Assembly: GCF_004458765.1 (NCBI RefSeq)
Contig: NZ_SPJX01000510.1
Coordinates: 124,001 to 188,000, forward strand
Origin: Microvirga pakistanensis
Lineage (GTDB): Bacteria > Pseudomonadota > Alphaproteobacteria > Rhizobiales > Beijerinckiaceae
Reading direction: 5' to 3'
Length of the DNA stretch: 64,000 bases
A model generated the notes under the pieces. That model did no database searches and had not been told where the DNA came from. It saw only the letters and a program-made list of their open reading frames with translations. The translations under genes and the position numbers were made by a program. Each line of letters opens with the position of its first letter. Position 1 is the first letter of the stretch. Shown here one piece after another: positions 32,319-40,910 of the stretch.

Positions 32319-32492
32319 TCAGTGCCGCCCGGAGCCGCTCTTCTTTCCGCCGCCGTCCTGCTTGTTGACCGTCGCCCAGGCACGCCGCTCGGCTTCCTTT
32401 TCCGATAAGCCACGGCTTTCGTACGATTCCTCGATGTGCTCGGCCTTGCGCTTCTGCTTATCGGTATAGGCCGACTTGTCGCCACGGGACAT
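32319..32492 (-). CDS. Small charged protein, 'plasmid stabilization protein'-like (57 aa)
   Basis: A 57-residue basic protein beginning MSRGDKSAYTDKQKRKAEHI and ending GGGKKSGSGRH. The pattern YTDKQKRKAEHIEESYESRG, then EAERRAWATVNKQDGG, is that of small alphaproteobacterial proteins often labelled plasmid stabilization protein; that label has no experimental support I know of. GAGGAG precedes the ATG at 32490-32492 by about seven bases. A good EcfG-type box lies upstream on the same strand, suggesting stress-induced expression. Its many Lys/Arg residues and short helices could bind nucleic acid, which is inference. Confidence 0.78.
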   Translation of the reverse strand: MSRGDKSAYTDKQKRKAEHIEESYESRGLSEKEAERRAWATVNKQDGGGKKSGSGRH

Positions 32493-32563
32493 GGTGCTCT
32501 CCTCAATTGAAATCTCTCGGCCGCCACCGTCCTCTCCGAAAGCTGGCGGCGCTCCATTGTTTC

Positions 32564-32588
32564 AACCCGAGCACGGCGGGAGGGTTCC
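32564..32588 (-). promoter_or_regulatory. EcfG-type promoter of the 57-aa gene
   Basis: On the minus strand GGAAC (32584-32588) is followed after 17 bases by GTT (32564-32566); read as GGAAC-N16-gGTT it departs from the consensus only at the weak first -10 base. It lies about 70 bp upstream of the small gene and just after the ppc stop. Confidence 0.55.
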
Positions 32589-32600
32589 CGGGTGCGCCGG

Positions 32601-35387
32601 TCAGCCGCTGTTGCGCAGGCCCGCAGCGATGCCGTTGATGGAGAGGTGAATGCCCTGCACCACCTGCTCGTCCGCGTCTCCGGAACGGTGGCGCTTCAGG
32701 AGTTCGATCTGCAGATGGTTCAGCGGATCGAGATAGGGAAAGCGGTTGCGGATGGAACGCGCGAGAAGCGGATTTTTGTCGAGAAGGGATTGCTGCTCCA
32801 TGATGGCAAGCAATGTCTCGATGGAGGACTCCCACTCGCGTCGGAGCCGGGGGAAGATGGCTTGCCGCAGGGCCTCATCCTCCACCAGCATGGAATAGCG
32901 CGACGCGATGGCGATGTTGCTCTTGGCCAGCACCATGTCCATGTTCGACAGCAGCGCCCGGAAGAACGGCCATTCGCGATACATCTCCCGCAGCAATCCG
33001 AGCCCCGTTTCCGGATGCTTGTCCAGGAAGGCGTTGACGGCGGATCCGAAGCCATACCAGCCGGGCAGCATGAGGCGGCACTGCGCCCAGCCGAACACCC
33101 AGGGGATGGCACGCAGGTCCTCGATGCGCCGCGAGTTCGTGCGCGAGGCCGGACGGCTGCCGATGTTGAGATTGGCGATCTCGCCGATCACGGTGGATTC
33201 CCAGAAATAGCGCTCGAAACCCTCGGTCTCGTAGACGAGGGCACGGTAGGCGTTGTAGGCGCTCTCCGAAAGCTCCTCCATGGCCTCGAGATACTCGTCC
33301 CGCGGCGCGGATTGCCCCGAATGCAACAGGGACGCCTCCAGGGTGGCGGCGGCCAGGATTTCGAGATTGCGCCGTCCGAGATCAGGGTTCGAGTATTTGC
33401 CGGCGATCACCTCGCCCTGCTCGGTGATGCGGATGGCGCCCTGCACCGCGCCGCCCGGCTGCGCGAGAATGGCCTGATAGCTCGGCCCGCCGCCGCGACC
33501 GACGGAACCACCGCGGCCATGGAAGAGACGAAGCGCAACGCCGTGACGCTTGAACACCTCGATGAGTTCGATCTCGGCCTTGTAGAGCTCCCAACCCGAC
33601 GTCAGGAACCCACCGTCCTTGTTGCTGTCGGAATAACCGAGCATGACCTCCTGCGCCTGCCCCCTGCTGCGCAGGAGGCGCATGTAGTCGGGCAGCCCGA
33701 AGAGATCGTCCATGACGCGGCCGCAATTGCGCAGGTCCGCGATCGTCTCGAAGAGCGGGATGATGTTGACCGCCATCTCCCCTTCACGCGGGCGCAGGAG
33801 GCCCGCTTCCTTCAGAAGAAGCGCAACCTCCAGGATATCGGACGGATCGCTCGCCTTCGAGATCACATAATTCGGAACCGCCGCCCGCCCATAGCGCCGA
33901 TGCGCCCGGGCGGCCTCGTGCGCGATGGCAAGTTCGGATGCGGTCTCCGGCGAGTAATCCAGGTAGGGCGAGGTCAAAAGCCGAGGTGTCCTGAGCTCTT
34001 CCAACAGAAGAGCGACACGCTGCTCTTCCGGAAGCGTCTCGTAGGCCGTGCCCGGAATGGCCTTCTCCAACAGCTCTCCGACAACCCGCTGGTGAACATC
34101 GGAGTTCTGGCGCAAGTCGAGGCTTGCGAGATGGAAGCCGAACACGTCGACCGCGCGGCGCAGGCGACGCAGGCGTCCGCGCGCGAGAGCGCCCGATCCA
34201 TTGGACACCAGGGAACGGTGCAGGACCGACAGATCGCCGCCAAACTCCTCGACGCTCTCATAAGGCGGTGCATCGCCCACGGCATGGCGCGCCACATCCT
34301 CGTGGCCGAAGCTGGCGGCCGTTGCGGCCAGTCGCGCATACATGCCCGTGATCGCCCGGCGATAGGGCTCGCCCTTCCTGTGCGGCGACGGGTCGGGCGA
34401 AGCCTTGGCCAGCTCGTGAAGCTGCTCGGACGCATTCACGTATCGCTCGTCCAGCGACAGCTCGGCCCCGAGGCAATGCAGCTCCTCGAGATAGAAGCCG
34501 AGGGCATGCTTGCTCTGCAGGAGGAGCGCCTGCCTGAGCGCGTCCGCGGTCACGAAGGGGTTGCCATCGCGGTCTCCGCCGATCCAGCTCCCCATGCGCA
34601 GGAAGGATGGGATCTCTATGGTCTGCCAGACGGGATCCATCTCGGCGAGCTGATCCTCCAGCAACGCATAGACGCGCGGCAGCTCCCTGAAGAAGGTATA
34701 ATCGTAGTACGACAATCCGTTCACGACCTCGTCGATCACCTTCAGGCGATTGCGGCGCAGGATGCTCGTCTGCCACAGGGTGAGGATGGCGCGCCGGATA
34801 GCCTCCTCCGAGGCGGCCTCCTCCTCCGGGGTCAGTGCATAGCGATCGCGCTGCGCCAACACCTGAGAGATTTCCATCTCCCGGTCGATGGTGCTCTTGC
34901 GGCGAACTTCGGTCGGATGCGCCGTCAGCACCGGACAGACCAGGGCCGAGGCGAAAAAGGCCTGGAGAGCCTCCTGACCGACACCGGCTTCCCGGGCGAG
35001 CTTCAAGGCGCGGGCGAGCGTGCCCTCGCGCGGCTCCGGAGCCGCCATCGCATGAGCACCCGCCATGGCATGGGCCCGGGAGCGGCGCACGTGATGCTGG
35101 TCTTCCGCGATGTTCGCCAGGTGAGAGAAATAGCTGTAGGCGCGGATGATCTGGTTGGTGCGTCCCCGGGACAGGCTGTCGAGAATCGTCTCCAGCTCCC
35201 TGCGCGCCGCCTCGTCCTCGTCCCGATGGAAGCGGATCGACGTTTGGCGGATGCGCTCCACGATCTCGAAAACCGCCTCGCCCTCCTGTTCGCGAATGGT
35301 ATCGCCGAGAAGCCGACCCAGGAGCCGGATATCGTCGCGGAGGGGAAAATCCTTTTCAGGAGTGACGTCGGGATTGATGAGGGACAA
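32601..35387 (-). CDS. ppc: Phosphoenolpyruvate carboxylase
   Basis: Carboxylates PEP with bicarbonate to oxaloacetate, refilling the TCA cycle; it acts as a cytosolic tetramer. The length of 928 residues is normal. LTAHPTEVRRKS carries the catalytic His, VMLGYSDSNKDGGFLTSGWE the second signature with its Lys, and FHGRGGSVGRGGGPS the Gly-rich PEP loop. The C-terminus ends in RNSG close to the usual RNTG. The start is a TTG (35385-35387), preceded by GGGAG at seven bases; an in-frame stop 15 bp upstream and the absence of any early ATG or GTG make it the only reasonable start. The gene stands alone. Confidence 0.96.
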   Translation of the reverse strand: MSLINPDVTPEKDFPLRDDIRLLGRLLGDTIREQEGEAVFEIVERIRQTSIRFHRDEDEAARRELETILDSLSRGRTNQIIRAYSYFSHLANIAEDQHHVRRSRAHAMAGAHAMAAPEPREGTLARALKLAREAGVGQEALQAFFASALVCPVLTAHPTEVRRKSTIDREMEISQVLAQRDRYALTPEEEAASEEAIRRAILTLWQTSILRRNRLKVIDEVVNGLSYYDYTFFRELPRVYALLEDQLAEMDPVWQTIEIPSFLRMGSWIGGDRDGNPFVTADALRQALLLQSKHALGFYLEELHCLGAELSLDERYVNASEQLHELAKASPDPSPHRKGEPYRRAITGMYARLAATAASFGHEDVARHAVGDAPPYESVEEFGGDLSVLHRSLVSNGSGALARGRLRRLRRAVDVFGFHLASLDLRQNSDVHQRVVGELLEKAIPGTAYETLPEEQRVALLLEELRTPRLLTSPYLDYSPETASELAIAHEAARAHRRYGRAAVPNYVISKASDPSDILEVALLLKEAGLLRPREGEMAVNIIPLFETIADLRNCGRVMDDLFGLPDYMRLLRSRGQAQEVMLGYSDSNKDGGFLTSGWELYKAEIELIEVFKRHGVALRLFHGRGGSVGRGGGPSYQAILAQPGGAVQGAIRITEQGEVIAGKYSNPDLGRRNLEILAAATLEASLLHSGQSAPRDEYLEAMEELSESAYNAYRALVYETEGFERYFWESTVIGEIANLNIGSRPASRTNSRRIEDLRAIPWVFGWAQCRLMLPGWYGFGSAVNAFLDKHPETGLGLLREMYREWPFFRALLSNMDMVLAKSNIAIASRYSMLVEDEALRQAIFPRLRREWESSIETLLAIMEQQSLLDKNPLLARSIRNRFPYLDPLNHLQIELLKRHRSGDADEQVVQGIHLSINGIAAGLRNSG

Positions 35388-35487
35388 GGGTCGGCTCCCG
35401 GTTCAAGCCTTCATGCTGCACCGCAAAATAAACTCCCTCTCCCGTCAGGCCGCAAGCGCAATCTTATGTTGCGGCCACGGCGCCGCT

Positions 35488-36792
35488 TCATACCGCCCAC
35501 CGGCCGGGATCGTCGGTCTGGCCGATCAGCGCCAGACCGTAGGCGATGGACTCGAACTGGTCGGCCGAGGTCAGCCGCTCCTCTCCGAAGCGCTCCACGA
35601 ACAGGCGGCGGATGGCCGGCACGAAGGACGTGCCGCCGGTCAGGAAGACCTTGTCGATCTCCGACGCCGGGATTCCGGCTTTCGAGAGAGCCTCGTCGAC
35701 CGTTTCCGCGATCCGTCTCACGTCGTCGGCGATCCAGCTCTCGAAATCGGCGCGCGAGATGCGCGCCTTGATGTCGAGACTCTCGGCCTTGAACCGGAAC
35801 TCCGTCTCCTCCTCGCTCGACAAGGCCACTTTCGCGGCGGACACGGCGCGGTAGAGCGCGAAGCCCAGATCGTACTCGATGATGTCGATGAACTTTTCGA
35901 GCGGCTCGGGCTCGAGCGCCGCCTTGGCCAATTCGCGCAGCTCCTTGAGATCGCCGCTGCTCTTCATCATGGCGAGCTGGTTCCAGCGCGCGAAGTTGGC
36001 GTAGTAGTGATTGGGGATCGACAGCGTCTTGCCCATGGAGCGGTAGAACCCGCCCTTGCCGAGCCGGGGCGAGACGACGTGATCCACGATGCGATAATCG
36101 AAGGCGTCGCCCGCGATGCCGATTCCCGAATGCCCCAGCGGCTCCGCCCGCAGATCGCCACTCGCGCGCGAGAACCGCATGACGGAAAAGTCACTGGTGC
36201 CGCCGCCGAAATCCGCCACCAGCACGGTGGAGTCGCGATTGAGCTGGCGCGCATAGAAGAAGGCGGCGCCGACAGGCTCATAGACATAGCGCGCATGGTC
36301 GGCGCCGAGCTTGCCGAAGGCGGCGCGGTAGCGCTGCATGGCGAGGTCGTCGTTCGGGTTGTAGCCGGCGAACTGCACCGGCCGGCCGATCACCACATGG
36401 CGGGCGCCCCAGTCCAGCTGCGCTCCGCCGTGGCGCACGAGCGTGCGCAGGAAGGCGCTCAGAAGATCCTCGAAGCGGTAGCGGTCCCGGAAGATCCGCG
36501 TTTCCTGGAATGTCGCGCTGGCCGCAAAGGTCTTGAACGACTGGATGAAGCGGTGCGGGTCGAGCCCCTCGAGAAACTGCTCGATGGCCCAGGGGCCGCC
36601 CTCGACCTGGGTCCGCAGACCGTTTCCGTGGCGCTCGTCCCAGAAGCAGAGCGCCGTCACAAAGACCTTGAGGCTTTCCCCACCGTGATCGAAGGTCAAC
36701 GCCTCCACGTTCCCGCGCGAATCGGCAACGGCCACCACGGTGTTGCTGGTCCCGAAGTCGATGCCGATGGACAGGTCGTGGGAGAGGGACAT
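35488..36792 (-). CDS. Hsp70 family protein (YegD-like)
   Basis: A 434-residue ATPase with the actin/Hsp70 fold but without the normal substrate-binding and lid domains, as in E. coli YegD. SIGIDFGTSNTVVAVAD is phosphate motif 1, VLVADFGGGTSDFSVMRFS phosphate motif 2 and VFLTGGTSFVPAIRRLFVER the adenosine motif. The ATG at 36790-36792 gives MSLSHDLSIGIDFGTSNTVV; upstream in-frame codons are not family-like. Its client or role is unknown, and no J-protein or nucleotide-exchange factor lies nearby. It is divergent from tex with a 190-bp shared upstream region. Confidence 0.9.
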   Translation of the reverse strand: MSLSHDLSIGIDFGTSNTVVAVADSRGNVEALTFDHGGESLKVFVTALCFWDERHGNGLRTQVEGGPWAIEQFLEGLDPHRFIQSFKTFAASATFQETRIFRDRYRFEDLLSAFLRTLVRHGGAQLDWGARHVVIGRPVQFAGYNPNDDLAMQRYRAAFGKLGADHARYVYEPVGAAFFYARQLNRDSTVLVADFGGGTSDFSVMRFSRASGDLRAEPLGHSGIGIAGDAFDYRIVDHVVSPRLGKGGFYRSMGKTLSIPNHYYANFARWNQLAMMKSSGDLKELRELAKAALEPEPLEKFIDIIEYDLGFALYRAVSAAKVALSSEEETEFRFKAESLDIKARISRADFESWIADDVRRIAETVDEALSKAGIPASEIDKVFLTGGTSFVPAIRRLFVERFGEERLTSADQFESIAYGLALIGQTDDPGRWAV

Positions 36793-36984
36793 GGGAACCT
36801 GGCAGATTTCAGTGGAAGGGCCGGACGGTCTATACGGCTGAACCCTTGGAGCCAAGCGGTTTTTCGAGGAATCCGGCCCACGCTTTCCCATGGGACACTG
36901 CGACCCCGGGGCTGGGGATAGGCCGTTGACCCCAGGGGCCCGCACCCCGTAGAAGCCGCACCTTACCTGAATTCGGAGAGGTCC

Positions 36985-39333
36985 ATGCTATCCATCGGCC
37001 AGCGCATCGCCAGCGAACTGAACGTCCAGGAATGGCAGGTCAAGGCGGCCATCGATCTGCTCGACGGCGGCGCAACCGTGCCCTTCATCGCGCGCTACCG
37101 CAAGGAAGTCACCGGCACCCTCGACGACGCGCAGCTGCGCACCCTGGAAGAGCGCCTTCGCTATCTTCGCGAGATGGAGGACCGCCGCAAGACGATCCTC
37201 GACAGCATCCGCGAACAGGGCAAGCTCACGGACGAGCTGGCTCTTCAGATCAGCAATGCGGATACCAAGGCCCGCCTCGAAGACCTCTATCTTCCCTACA
37301 AGCCCAAGCGGCGCACAAAGGCCCAGATCGCCAAGGAAGCGGGCCTCGAGCCGCTGGCCGACCTCATCCTCGCCGAGCCGCAGCGCGATCCCAAGGAAGC
37401 GGCCGCCGGTTTCGTGGATCCAGACAAGGCGGTGGCAACCCCAGACGCGGCCCTCGAAGGTGCACGCTCCATTCTCGTCGAGCGCTTCGCGGAGAACGCG
37501 GAACTCCTGGCTGCGCTGCGCGAGATCTATTGGGAGCGCGGAAGCCTCACCTCGAAGGTGCGCGACGGCAAGCAGACGGACGGCGCGAAGTTCGCCGACT
37601 ACTTCGATTTCGCCGAGCCTCTGCCCAAGCTCCCGTCCCACCGCATTCTCGCGCTCTTCCGCGGCGAGAAGGAGGAGATCCTCGATCTGCGGATGGAAGA
37701 AGACAAGGACGCAGCGGAGCCCGGCTATGTGAGCCGTTACGAAGGCCGCACCGCCCTCGCCTTCGGGATCGCCGATCAGGGCCGCCCCGGCGACAGGTGG
37801 CTTCTGGAAACCGTCCGCTGGGCATGGCGCACGAAGCTGCGCTTCTCCATCGAACTCGACATGAAGATGAAGCTCTGGCAGATCGCCGAGGACGAGGCCG
37901 TGAAGGTGTTCGCCGGAAACCTGCGCGATCTTCTCCTCGCCGCGCCTGCGGGCACGCGCCCGACCCTCGGTCTGGATCCCGGTTATCGCACCGGCGTCAA
38001 GGTGGCGGTGGTGGATGCCACCGGCAAGGTGGTGGCGACCGACACGATCTATCCGCACGAGCCGAAGCGCCAATGGGACGAATCCCTCGCCACCCTCGCG
38101 CGCCTGTGCCGCGTGCACAGGGTGGAGCTCATCGCCATCGGCAACGGCACGGCCTCGCGCGAGACCGACAAGCTCGCAGGCGAACTCGTGTCGAAGCATC
38201 CGGATCTGAAGCTTACGAAGATCATGGTCTCGGAAGCGGGCGCCTCCGTGTATTCGGCCTCGGCCTATGCGAGCCAGGAGCTGCCTGACCTCGACGTGTC
38301 CCTGCGCGGCGCCGTGTCCATCGCGCGGCGCCTGCAGGATCCGCTGGCGGAACTGGTGAAGATCGATCCCAAATCCATCGGCGTCGGCCAGTATCAGCAC
38401 GATCTCGCCGAGTACAAGCTCTCGCGCTCGCTCGATGCCGTGGTGGAGGATTGCGTGAACGCGGTGGGCGTCGACCTCAACACCGCCTCCGCGCCGCTTC
38501 TGGCCCGTGTGTCGGGCCTCGGCGAATGGGTGGCGAAGAACATCGTCGAGCACCGCAACGCCAAGGGCCCCTTCAAGACGCGCAAGGCGCTCACGCAGGT
38601 CTCGGGCCTTGGTCCGAAAACCTTCGAACAGGCTGCGGGCTTCCTCCGCATCCCGAACGGGGACGACCCGCTGGACGCCTCCGGCGTGCACCCTGAGGCC
38701 TATCCGGTCGTGCGCCGCATTCTCGAGGCCACCAAGAGCGACATCAAGGTCCTGATCGGCAACGGCGGGGCGTTGAGGAAACTGAAGCCCGAGAGCTTCA
38801 CGGACGAGAAATTCGGCGTCCCCACCGTGAAGGACATCTTGAGCGAGCTGGAAAAGCCGGGCCGCGATCCCCGTCCTGAGTTCAAGACGGCAACCTTCAT
38901 GGACGGCGTCGAGAAGATCAGCGACCTCAAGCCGGGCATGATGCTCGAAGGGGTCGTGACGAACGTGGCGGCCTTCGGCGCCTTCGTCGATGTCGGCGTG
39001 CACCAGGACGGCCTCGTTCACATCTCCGCGCTGTCGGACACCTTCGTGAAGGACCCGCGCGACGTGGTGAAGCCAGGCGACATCGTGAAGGTGAAGGTGC
39101 TCGAGGTGGATATTCCCCGCAAGCGCATCTCTCTCAGCATGCGCATGAGCGATCCGGCCGAGAAGCGTTCATCCGGCCGCTCCGACGACAATCGCGGCGC
39201 CGTCCAGAAGCATCGCGCCCAGAACGACAAGAAAGCGTCCGCTCCGGCTGCATCCGGAGGCGCCTTGGCGGATGCCTTGCGGCGTGCGGGAATGGCTTCG
39301 CCCCCGGGCAAGGACAAGAACGCCCGCCGCTGA
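36985..39333 (+). CDS. tex: Tex family RNA-binding transcription accessory protein
   Basis: A 782-residue nucleic-acid-binding protein related to the Spt6 core, thought to act on transcription complexes. Domain order is an N-terminal helical region, a YqgF/RNase H-like domain around residues 325-450 (TLGLDPGYRTGVKVAVVD), helix-hairpin-helix repeats around 490-560 (VGVDLNTASAPLLARVSGLG) and an S1 RNA-binding domain around 645-720 (LEGVVTNVAAFGAFVDVGVH). The Lys/Ala-rich tail of some 60 residues is variable in the family. GGAGAGG stands just before the ATG. It is monocistronic and ends at a strong terminator. Confidence 0.96.
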   Translation: MLSIGQRIASELNVQEWQVKAAIDLLDGGATVPFIARYRKEVTGTLDDAQLRTLEERLRYLREMEDRRKTILDSIREQGKLTDELALQISNADTKARLEDLYLPYKPKRRTKAQIAKEAGLEPLADLILAEPQRDPKEAAAGFVDPDKAVATPDAALEGARSILVERFAENAELLAALREIYWERGSLTSKVRDGKQTDGAKFADYFDFAEPLPKLPSHRILALFRGEKEEILDLRMEEDKDAAEPGYVSRYEGRTALAFGIADQGRPGDRWLLETVRWAWRTKLRFSIELDMKMKLWQIAEDEAVKVFAGNLRDLLLAAPAGTRPTLGLDPGYRTGVKVAVVDATGKVVATDTIYPHEPKRQWDESLATLARLCRVHRVELIAIGNGTASRETDKLAGELVSKHPDLKLTKIMVSEAGASVYSASAYASQELPDLDVSLRGAVSIARRLQDPLAELVKIDPKSIGVGQYQHDLAEYKLSRSLDAVVEDCVNAVGVDLNTASAPLLARVSGLGEWVAKNIVEHRNAKGPFKTRKALTQVSGLGPKTFEQAAGFLRIPNGDDPLDASGVHPEAYPVVRRILEATKSDIKVLIGNGGALRKLKPESFTDEKFGVPTVKDILSELEKPGRDPRPEFKTATFMDGVEKISDLKPGMMLEGVVTNVAAFGAFVDVGVHQDGLVHISALSDTFVKDPRDVVKPGDIVKVKVLEVDIPRKRISLSMRMSDPAEKRSSGRSDDNRGAVQKHRAQNDKKASAPAASGGALADALRRAGMASPPGKDKNARR

Positions 39334-39368
39334 TGGCGCATGCCGGCCGAGATGGCCGTTTCCGGGCG

Positions 39369-39402
39369 GGCCCGCGCAGGTATGAAGCCTGCGCGGGCCT
39401 TT
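39369..39402 (+). terminator. Intrinsic terminator after tex
   Basis: A perfect 12-bp GC-rich stem (39369-39380 with 39388-39399), seven-base loop, then TTT. It lies between convergent tex and the oxidase gene. Confidence 0.85.
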
Positions 39403-39428
39403 CCTATGAACCGCGATGAATGATGGCG

Positions 39429-40607
39429 TCAGCGCGAGAACCGCGACAGGGCGAAGGCGGATATGTCGATCTCGCTGGCCCCATCGACCATGCATTGCGC
39501 CGCCACCTCGCCGATGGCTGCAGAATGTTTGAAGCCGTGCCCGGAGCACGGCGACACGACGAGAATGCGGTCGCTCTCCGGATGCCGGTCGATCAGGAAA
39601 TGGGAATCCGGCGTAACGGTATAAAGACAGGTCACCGCGCGCGCGGCATGGGGGCGAAGCCCCCTTACCCGCCCGGCGAGATGCGCCTCGCGCATGGCGG
39701 CGGATTCGTCCGGCGTGACGGCGCGCTCGACCTCGTCGGGATGAACGGAGGCGTCATATTGCTCCCCGGCCGTCTTCACGGCGTCGCTGCCGCTCAAGGA
39801 CGGGAAGCCATAGAAGAAATCACTGGGATTGGCTCCATGGCACCAGATGAAGACGGGGCTCGTCGACCAGTGCCGGGCATGATCCGGATCGACCTGGAAC
39901 CAGTGCATCACCTGGCGGGTGGGAGACAGGAGCTGCCCGAATGGCGCCCCCAGAAGCGACGGAGCCCAGGATCCGGCGGAGACGATCGCCTGCCCGGCCG
40001 AAAGCTCCCCCTGATCGGTGACGATCCGCACGCCGTCACCATCCGGTGACACGGAGATCACACGCGTGCCGAGCTGCGTCACGGCGCCCATGGCGCGGGC
40101 GCGCTCAAGCTGAACGGCGACGCAGCGCTCCGGGTTGAGATAGCCGCCGCCCGGCTCGAAATAGCCGATCTCGTTCTCCCCCGGCGTGAATTGCGGGTAG
40201 CGCCGGCGGATCTCGTCCGCATCCAGCATCTCATGGGGGATCTTGTAGGCCATGGCGGCCCTGCGCGTGCGCTCGAGAAAGGCCGTGCGGATGACGCCGC
40301 CGGATGCGGGGATCGCCGAGTCCACGACAAGACACCCGTTCTGCACCAGCAGCCGCTCCCCGGTCGCGGCCTCCAGCTCCTTCCAGATCTCGTGGGAGCG
40401 CAGGGCCAGCGGCACATAGACCTCGCCCTCGCCGATGGCCTGGCGGGTGATCCGCGTCTCGCCATGGGTCGAGCCCCGGTCGTGAGGTGGAGAGAACCGG
40501 TCGATTCCAACAGCCTTCACGCCTCGCTTCGCCAGCTGGTAGAGCGCAGCGGAGCCCATGGCGCCAAGACCGATAACGACGACATCGCACGAGTGAGGAA
40601 AGCTCAT
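39429..40607 (-). CDS. N-methyl-amino acid oxidase (SolA/monomeric sarcosine oxidase-like)
   Basis: An FAD-dependent amine oxidase of 392 residues in the DAO superfamily, demethylating N-methyl amino acids such as N-methyl-tryptophan or sarcosine with release of formaldehyde and peroxide. CDVVVIGLGAMGSAALYQLA is the FAD dinucleotide motif, STHGETRITRQAIGEG is typical of SolA/MSOX, and VVSPCSGHGFKHSAAIGE holds the Cys that binds FAD covalently in that group. The ATG at 40605-40607 is the family start. It is cytosolic and transcribed away from the thiamine riboswitch. The exact substrate is undetermined. Confidence 0.88.
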   Translation of the reverse strand: MSFPHSCDVVVIGLGAMGSAALYQLAKRGVKAVGIDRFSPPHDRGSTHGETRITRQAIGEGEVYVPLALRSHEIWKELEAATGERLLVQNGCLVVDSAIPASGGVIRTAFLERTRRAAMAYKIPHEMLDADEIRRRYPQFTPGENEIGYFEPGGGYLNPERCVAVQLERARAMGAVTQLGTRVISVSPDGDGVRIVTDQGELSAGQAIVSAGSWAPSLLGAPFGQLLSPTRQVMHWFQVDPDHARHWSTSPVFIWCHGANPSDFFYGFPSLSGSDAVKTAGEQYDASVHPDEVERAVTPDESAAMREAHLAGRVRGLRPHAARAVTCLYTVTPDSHFLIDRHPESDRILVVSPCSGHGFKHSAAIGEVAAQCMVDGASEIDISAFALSRFSR

Positions 40608-40703
40608 TTGAGGAAGGTCCCTGTTTGTCCCATTCCAACCAGAATCGATCCTCCGTCGCAAGGCTGACGCGAGGGACACAGGAATAGGTCCTCAGGCCTT
40701 GTC

Positions 40704-40731
40704 TTGTGCTGACCGGCGATCTGCCCTAGAA
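40704..40731 (+). promoter_or_regulatory. Possible promoter of the thiBPQ operon
   Basis: TTGTGC (40704-40709), 16 bp and CTAGAA (40726-40731) would start transcription near 40738, just before the first conserved bases of the TPP riboswitch. Confidence 0.4.
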
Positions 40732-40739
40732 CCGCTTTC

Positions 40740-40830
40740 GTCTCACGGGGAGCCTCGTACAAGGCTGAGAGGCGGAAGGGCCGCCGACCCGTCGAACCTG
40801 ATCCGGGTCATGCCGGCGGAGGGAATGAGC
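40740..40830 (+). ncRNA. TPP riboswitch (THI element)
   Basis: The aptamer is recognisable by ACGGGGAGCC (40745-40754), GGCTGAGAGG (40763-40772), and ACCTGATCCGGGTCATGCCG (40796-40815) followed by GCGGAGGGAA. These are the conserved thiamine-pyrophosphate contacts. It lies about 85 bp before thiB, so thiamine pyrophosphate should repress the transporter, probably by hiding the thiB ribosome site. Confidence 0.95.
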
Positions 40831-40910
40831 ATGCGACATCGCAGATCACGCTGCGCCCCGTGCGAGTTGTGCCGCCAACCCGGCTTGCATCATGCATGGG
40901 AGCAATCTTG

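Noticed and set aside
32592..35771. 1059-codon plus-strand frame opposite ppc
   Set aside because: The minus strand encodes an unmistakable PEP carboxylase; the antisense product matches no family and has no ribosome site.
36988..39021. 677-codon minus-strand frame opposite tex
   Set aside because: Antisense shadow of a strongly conserved gene with composition bias only.
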